Source: Fibrobacter sp. (GTDB lineage: Bacteria > Fibrobacterota > Fibrobacteria > Fibrobacterales > Fibrobacteraceae). From it: a DNA stretch of 27,496 nucleotides. Below are positions 24,618-27,496 of the stretch, one piece after another. How positions within the stretch are numbered: the stretch's first letter is position 1; each line of letters begins with the position of its first letter. The stretch covers positions 1-27,496 of the forward strand of contig DUVD01000131.1 of the NCBI GenBank assembly GCA_012841225.1. Reading direction: 5' to 3'. Under the pieces are notes generated by a model. The model saw nothing but the letters and a program-made list of their open reading frames with translations, was not told the DNA's origin and made no database searches. The translations under genes and the position numbers were made by a program.

Positions 24618-25289
24618 TGCCACCGCCTCGCCCTTAGAGACGCAATTCGACTCTCTTATTTTTTGTAGGGCTTTTTTCAAAATAACGGGGTCTAAATGCG
24701 TTTTACAAAGCCAATCTTTGGTGATAAGCGGAGAGACCACATACGCCTTAGAGATAGCCCAAGCGACGGCCATTTTAGCGTAGTAACCCTTCTGCTTAAC
24801 TAGGGCCAACTGACTTAAAACCTTTAATAAATATGTATCTGTTAAAAAATATTGCAATGAAAGCACCGTCGCAAATCGCACCTCGTACTCCAAATTAGAC
24901 TTAAAATAAGGTTTTATAAATCGCCACGTCGCCTCTCGATTTAAGCCCACTCCCTTTAACCCAGAGCAAAAGCTATCGCAAATAGACCAGTTGTCGATCC
25001 AAGGCAAAAAAGGCTTAACCTGACTTTCTAAAAAATCAGCATCCCAAGGCAAGTAACCAATAGCCATGCCGAGTGTCATACGCTCTTCAAAACAAGGGTT
25101 TTTCATCGTTTTTTTTAGTATGTCAATCGTTCCTTCTTTGGCTATTTTTTTTGCTACCAAACGCAATACAGGCAATCGAACTCCCCACACATCGGAAACA
25201 CCTGGCAACAACGAGGCACTAAAACCTTGGTACACTGGGTCAATATTAGAGCGCAAAAAAAGTCGAAGTTCTTTAGAAGTCATAGTCAT
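24579..25289 (-). CDS. AlkD-like DNA alkylation repair protein
   Basis: 236 residues, all-helical HEAT-like repeats. The family opening is visible (PGVSDVWGVRLPVLRLVAKKIA, positions about 29-50), as is the conserved NWSICDSF (100-107), whose Trp101 and Asp105 have the W-x3-D spacing of the AlkD catalytic pair. AlkD-type enzymes excise N3- and N7-alkylated bases. The second half shows AVAWAISKAYV. The start could be either of two ATGs 6 bases apart (25289 or 25283), neither with a strong ribosome site. It lies downstream of a terminator that separates it from the lipoprotein gene, and overlaps the OpgC-like gene tail to tail. Confidence 0.88.
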   Translation of the reverse strand: MTMTSKELRLFLRSNIDPVYQGFSASLLPGVSDVWGVRLPVLRLVAKKIAKEGTIDILKKTMKNPCFEERMTLGMAIGYLPWDADFLESQVKPFLPWIDNWSICDSFCSGLKGVGLNREATWRFIKPYFKSNLEYEVRFATVLSLQYFLTDTYLLKVLSQLALVKQKGYYAKMAVAWAISKAYVVSPLITKDWLCKTHLDPVILKKALQKIRESNCVSKGEAVALQASVASAKALL

Positions 25290-25313
25290 TTCATTTAATT
25301 TTCATAGTGATTT

Positions 25314-25319
25314 ATTCTA
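25314..25319 (-). promoter_or_regulatory. Possible -10 element of the AlkD-like gene
   Basis: TAGAAT on the minus strand, 24 bases before the ATG at 25289. The -35 region is only T-rich. Weak. Confidence 0.3.
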
Positions 25320-25333
25320 ATACAACATATAAT

Positions 25334-25363
25334 TAAAAAAAGGACCCGCATAAAACGGGCCCT
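25334..25363 (-). terminator. Rho-independent terminator after the lipoprotein gene
   Basis: On the minus strand AGGGCCCG pairs with CGGGTCCT (8 pairs, one G-U) around a 7-base loop, and is followed directly by seven Ts. It ends the lipoprotein transcript 20 bases after its stop. Confidence 0.9.
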
Positions 25364-25382
25364 TATAAAATGAGAGTAAAAA

Positions 25383-26432
25383 CTATTGACCGAGATACTT
25401 GCGGCCAACGCCCATTTCGTCTTTATACTCGACATAATCCGGAACAAAGTCGCTAGGGAAAGTAAAGGCCACATTTGCGGAGCATTGGAATTCGTTTAAC
25501 AATTTCCCTTCGCCCTTAAATGCTGCTTTTTTCTTTTCGACTTTTTCGGCACCTTTTTTGCCGACTACAACTTCTGCTTCGCACCAGGCAGAGCCGGCTT
25601 GTTTTGCAGAAACTTCTTTACCGTCTAAAGAGACTAGCTTGATCTCTTCAACTACAAACTTTGTATTGTTGCCTGTGGAAGCCCAAATTTGAAGTTCCGC
25701 TGTGAGCGAAGTTGAAGCAATTTTAATTGAAGGAAATGCCATGACATAACCCCATTTGTCTACACGGCTAGAAGGGCGCTCACCAATATTTTCACCAAAA
25801 ATCAAGAAATAGCCACGAGTATTTAGCCGACTTTTATTTAAAGCTTGCTTTAATTTTTCATTTTCTGGAGCTACTACATTAATCTGGAGCAAGAAGTACT
25901 CGCGAACAACAGGATCGTCTTCGCTTAAAGCCCTAGGAAGCGCAATGCTCACATAAGCGTTTTCTGCTTCGGCGCGAATGGATTTAACGGCGCCTTCACC
26001 GACACCCCTTTGTTTAGCCATAGACATGGCAGTGTCCAATTTGGCAAATGCATTCAAAATAGTGCCATAATCGGTGTCTTGAGACGCTTGAAGCTTACCT
26101 AGGTTAGCCACTGCAGTAACGAATTCTTGGACAACTTCACTTTTCTTAGCCGAGTCTAAAGCCTTTTGAGCTTGCTCAAAATAACCAGAAAGAAGTGAGC
26201 TATTAAGGTCTTTTTTAGCCTCTGCATCCGCAGCACGGATCAAAGCTAAAGCAAAGTTATCGTAAAACTCATCAGAAACATTGCCTTTTTTCTTAGCTTC
26301 GAGATAAGAATTGATTGCATTTCGGAAACGACCTTCCCCAAGATGCTCATCCCCGCGTTTCTCATTTGTCCCTTTACAGCCGACTAATGCGACTAATGCT
26401 GCTGTAATAGCAATAAACAGAACTTTTTTCAT
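25383..26432 (-). CDS. Lipoprotein with TPR-like helical repeats
   Basis: 349 residues. The N-terminus is a lipoprotein signal with lipobox LVGC (lipidated Cys19), so the protein is membrane-anchored in the periplasm. Residues about 25-190 are alpha-helical with TPR-like pairs (GEGRFRNAINSYLEAKKKG, then ALIRAADAEAKKDL). The C-terminal part (about 205-349) is beta-rich, with strands such as SLTAELQIWAST and KFVVEEIKLVSLDG and a single Cys pair (Cys282, Cys317) that could form a disulfide. An AAGGGA site precedes the ATG. Single-gene transcript ended by a strong terminator. Function unknown; a scaffold role is possible. Confidence 0.85.
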   Translation of the reverse strand: MKKVLFIAITAALVALVGCKGTNEKRGDEHLGEGRFRNAINSYLEAKKKGNVSDEFYDNFALALIRAADAEAKKDLNSSLLSGYFEQAQKALDSAKKSEVVQEFVTAVANLGKLQASQDTDYGTILNAFAKLDTAMSMAKQRGVGEGAVKSIRAEAENAYVSIALPRALSEDDPVVREYFLLQINVVAPENEKLKQALNKSRLNTRGYFLIFGENIGERPSSRVDKWGYVMAFPSIKIASTSLTAELQIWASTGNNTKFVVEEIKLVSLDGKEVSAKQAGSAWCEAEVVVGKKGAEKVEKKKAAFKGEGKLLNEFQCSANVAFTFPSDFVPDYVEYKDEMGVGRKYLGQ

Positions 26433-26559
26433 TTTTTTTCCCTTATTGATTCTAGCTCTTTAAAAAAGACGCTATTTTAACGTTCTATTTGTAATTTAAT
26501 TAAATATCTTTGTATCTAGCCATAAGAAATAGGTAAATTTTTCTTTGGAGTTCTATAAA

Positions 26560-27496
26560 TTGATTTTTTTAGTGGTAAGTCCAGAAGCGGGGCGTTGGAA
26601 AAAACCAAGTCCTTTGACACAAGCCGTCAATCACATGACTGACGCTTATGCGCGCGTGGGCGCTCAGGTACTGACCTGTTCTCCTTTCTATCAAGAGCAA
26701 TTAGGCGATTTTTCGTCGTTTAAATGCATTTTCGAAGGAATTGAAGATCTTCACCACATGCCTTTTCAAGTCTGGAAGGGGAAAGACGCACGACATTCCT
26801 ATATATATAATAGCGCTCTTTTTGACCGTCCGGCGATTTACGGGGAAAATGGTACCGCTTATGCGGACAATCCTATTCGCTTCTCTTTTTTAGCCTCAGC
26901 AGCCTTAACTTACTGTAAAGCGATTAATTATAAACCAAGTGCTGTATTAGGCCACGAGTGGGGTGCCGCTCTTACTGGTGCCTTGATGGGCACTATTTAT
27001 GCTGAAGGTTTTTCAAATACTCCCTTTTTCTTTACCGTACACAACATTACCTACGATTGCCACGTACCAGAGTCCGAAATAGAACACATTGGCCTAAATC
27101 GTCGCGATTACAATATGGACGGCTATGAATTTTGGGGAAAAGTGAGTTTATTAAAAGTTGGCTTGTTTTATGCCCGCACTGTACTCGTTCCCTCTCCCGG
27201 TTACCGCGAAACACTCCTTAAATCAACTCTTCCAGGCGGGTTAAGCGGTTTTTTAAATCACAATGTTGAAAAAATAAAGGGTATCCAATTTGGAGTGAGC
27301 TACACTCTTTGGGACTTCAACTTAAAGACAGGTATTTGCATTGATAAAGCAAAAAAAACGGCGCGAGAAAATTTAGAAAAAAATTTGAATGCCGATTTTA
27401 AAAACAAGTTAGTAGTTTACACGCATTTGGATGAAGAATCGGGAAAAACATCAGAAACGCTCGCCACGATTATTTCTGACATCACTAAACTAAATG
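26560..27496 (+). CDS. Divergent GT5 glycogen/starch synthase-like protein, 3' end cut by window edge
   Basis: 312 codons are visible from a TTG at 26560, with GGAG at 26547-26550. The translation opens LIFLVVSPEAGRW, like GT5 starts. Family landmarks are GVAQVLTCSPFY-like text (read as VGAQVLTCSPFY), AYADNPIRFSFLA, GHEWGAALTG (the HDWH region), FFFTVHNITY, LLKVGLFYARTVLVPSPGY and KIKGIQFGVSYTLWD. The donor-binding KTGGL loop is changed to KPSPL: the lysine remains but both glycines are gone. GT5 enzymes extend alpha-1,4-glucan from ADP- or UDP-glucose. This member may have altered donor use or be inactive; the C-terminal GT-B domain lies beyond the window. Confidence 0.82.
   Translation, partial: MIFLVVSPEAGRWKKPSPLTQAVNHMTDAYARVGAQVLTCSPFYQEQLGDFSSFKCIFEGIEDLHHMPFQVWKGKDARHSYIYNSALFDRPAIYGENGTAYADNPIRFSFLASAALTYCKAINYKPSAVLGHEWGAALTGALMGTIYAEGFSNTPFFFTVHNITYDCHVPESEIEHIGLNRRDYNMDGYEFWGKVSLLKVGLFYARTVLVPSPGYRETLLKSTLPGGLSGFLNHNVEKIKGIQFGVSYTLWDFNLKTGICIDKAKKTARENLEKNLNADFKNKLVVYTHLDEESGKTSETLATIISDITKLN

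Noticed and set aside
26491..26512. Bacteroidota-type promoter (TTTG ... TATCTTTG) before the GT5-like gene
   Set aside because: TATCTTTG at 26505 fits the -7 box, but the TTTG lies only 13 bases upstream instead of about 19, so I do not call it.

Overview
The window looks like a piece of a Gram-negative bacterial chromosome from the FCB side of the tree. Fibrobacterota or a close relative is my best guess, held with moderate confidence. The clues are a LolA-like carrier, a PorV/PorQ-type barrel, a secreted propeller protein ending in a FlgD-like Ig domain, a diderm lipoprotein, and a respiratory complex I set with several unusual subunits. I see no rRNA, tRNA, CRISPR array, insertion sequence or phage gene. 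No gap between genes exceeds about 190 bases, so there is no long empty stretch.

Region 1 (1-13918, minus strand): one compact operon for NADH:quinone oxidoreductase (complex I), in the order nuoB-C-D-E-F-G-H-I-J-K-L-M-N. nuoN runs off the left edge. Most junctions are 1-11 base overlaps (ATGA or TAATG) or gaps of a few bases. The peripheral arm (B, C, D, E, F, G, I) and membrane arm (H, J-N) are all present, but nuoA, which normally precedes nuoB, is not in the window. NuoE, NuoH, NuoG and NuoB each depart from the textbook form: an FN3-like tail, an insertion with two hydrophobic segments, a short form without N7 cysteines, and extra cysteines plus a coiled-coil tail.

Region 2 (14105-17948): a 70-residue conserved-looking protein on the minus strand, then three plus-strand genes: a LOG-family nucleotide phosphoribohydrolase-like protein, a Ser/Thr protein kinase, and a membrane protein with a catalytically dead rhomboid-like core and a helical C-terminal region. 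The trio could be a signalling module; this is inference from adjacency.

Region 3 (17949-22268, minus strand): a coupled operon read as LolA-like carrier, secreted propeller/FlgD-Ig protein, PorV-like barrel, RecF. RecF very probably starts at a TTG that overlaps the stop codon of the barrel gene.

Region 4 (22450-27496): an outer-membrane barrel gene and an OpgC-like membrane acyltransferase on the plus strand; an AlkD-like DNA alkylation repair protein and a TPR-like lipoprotein on the minus strand, separated by a clear intrinsic terminator; and, at the right edge, the first 312 codons of a divergent GT5 glycogen/starch synthase-like gene.
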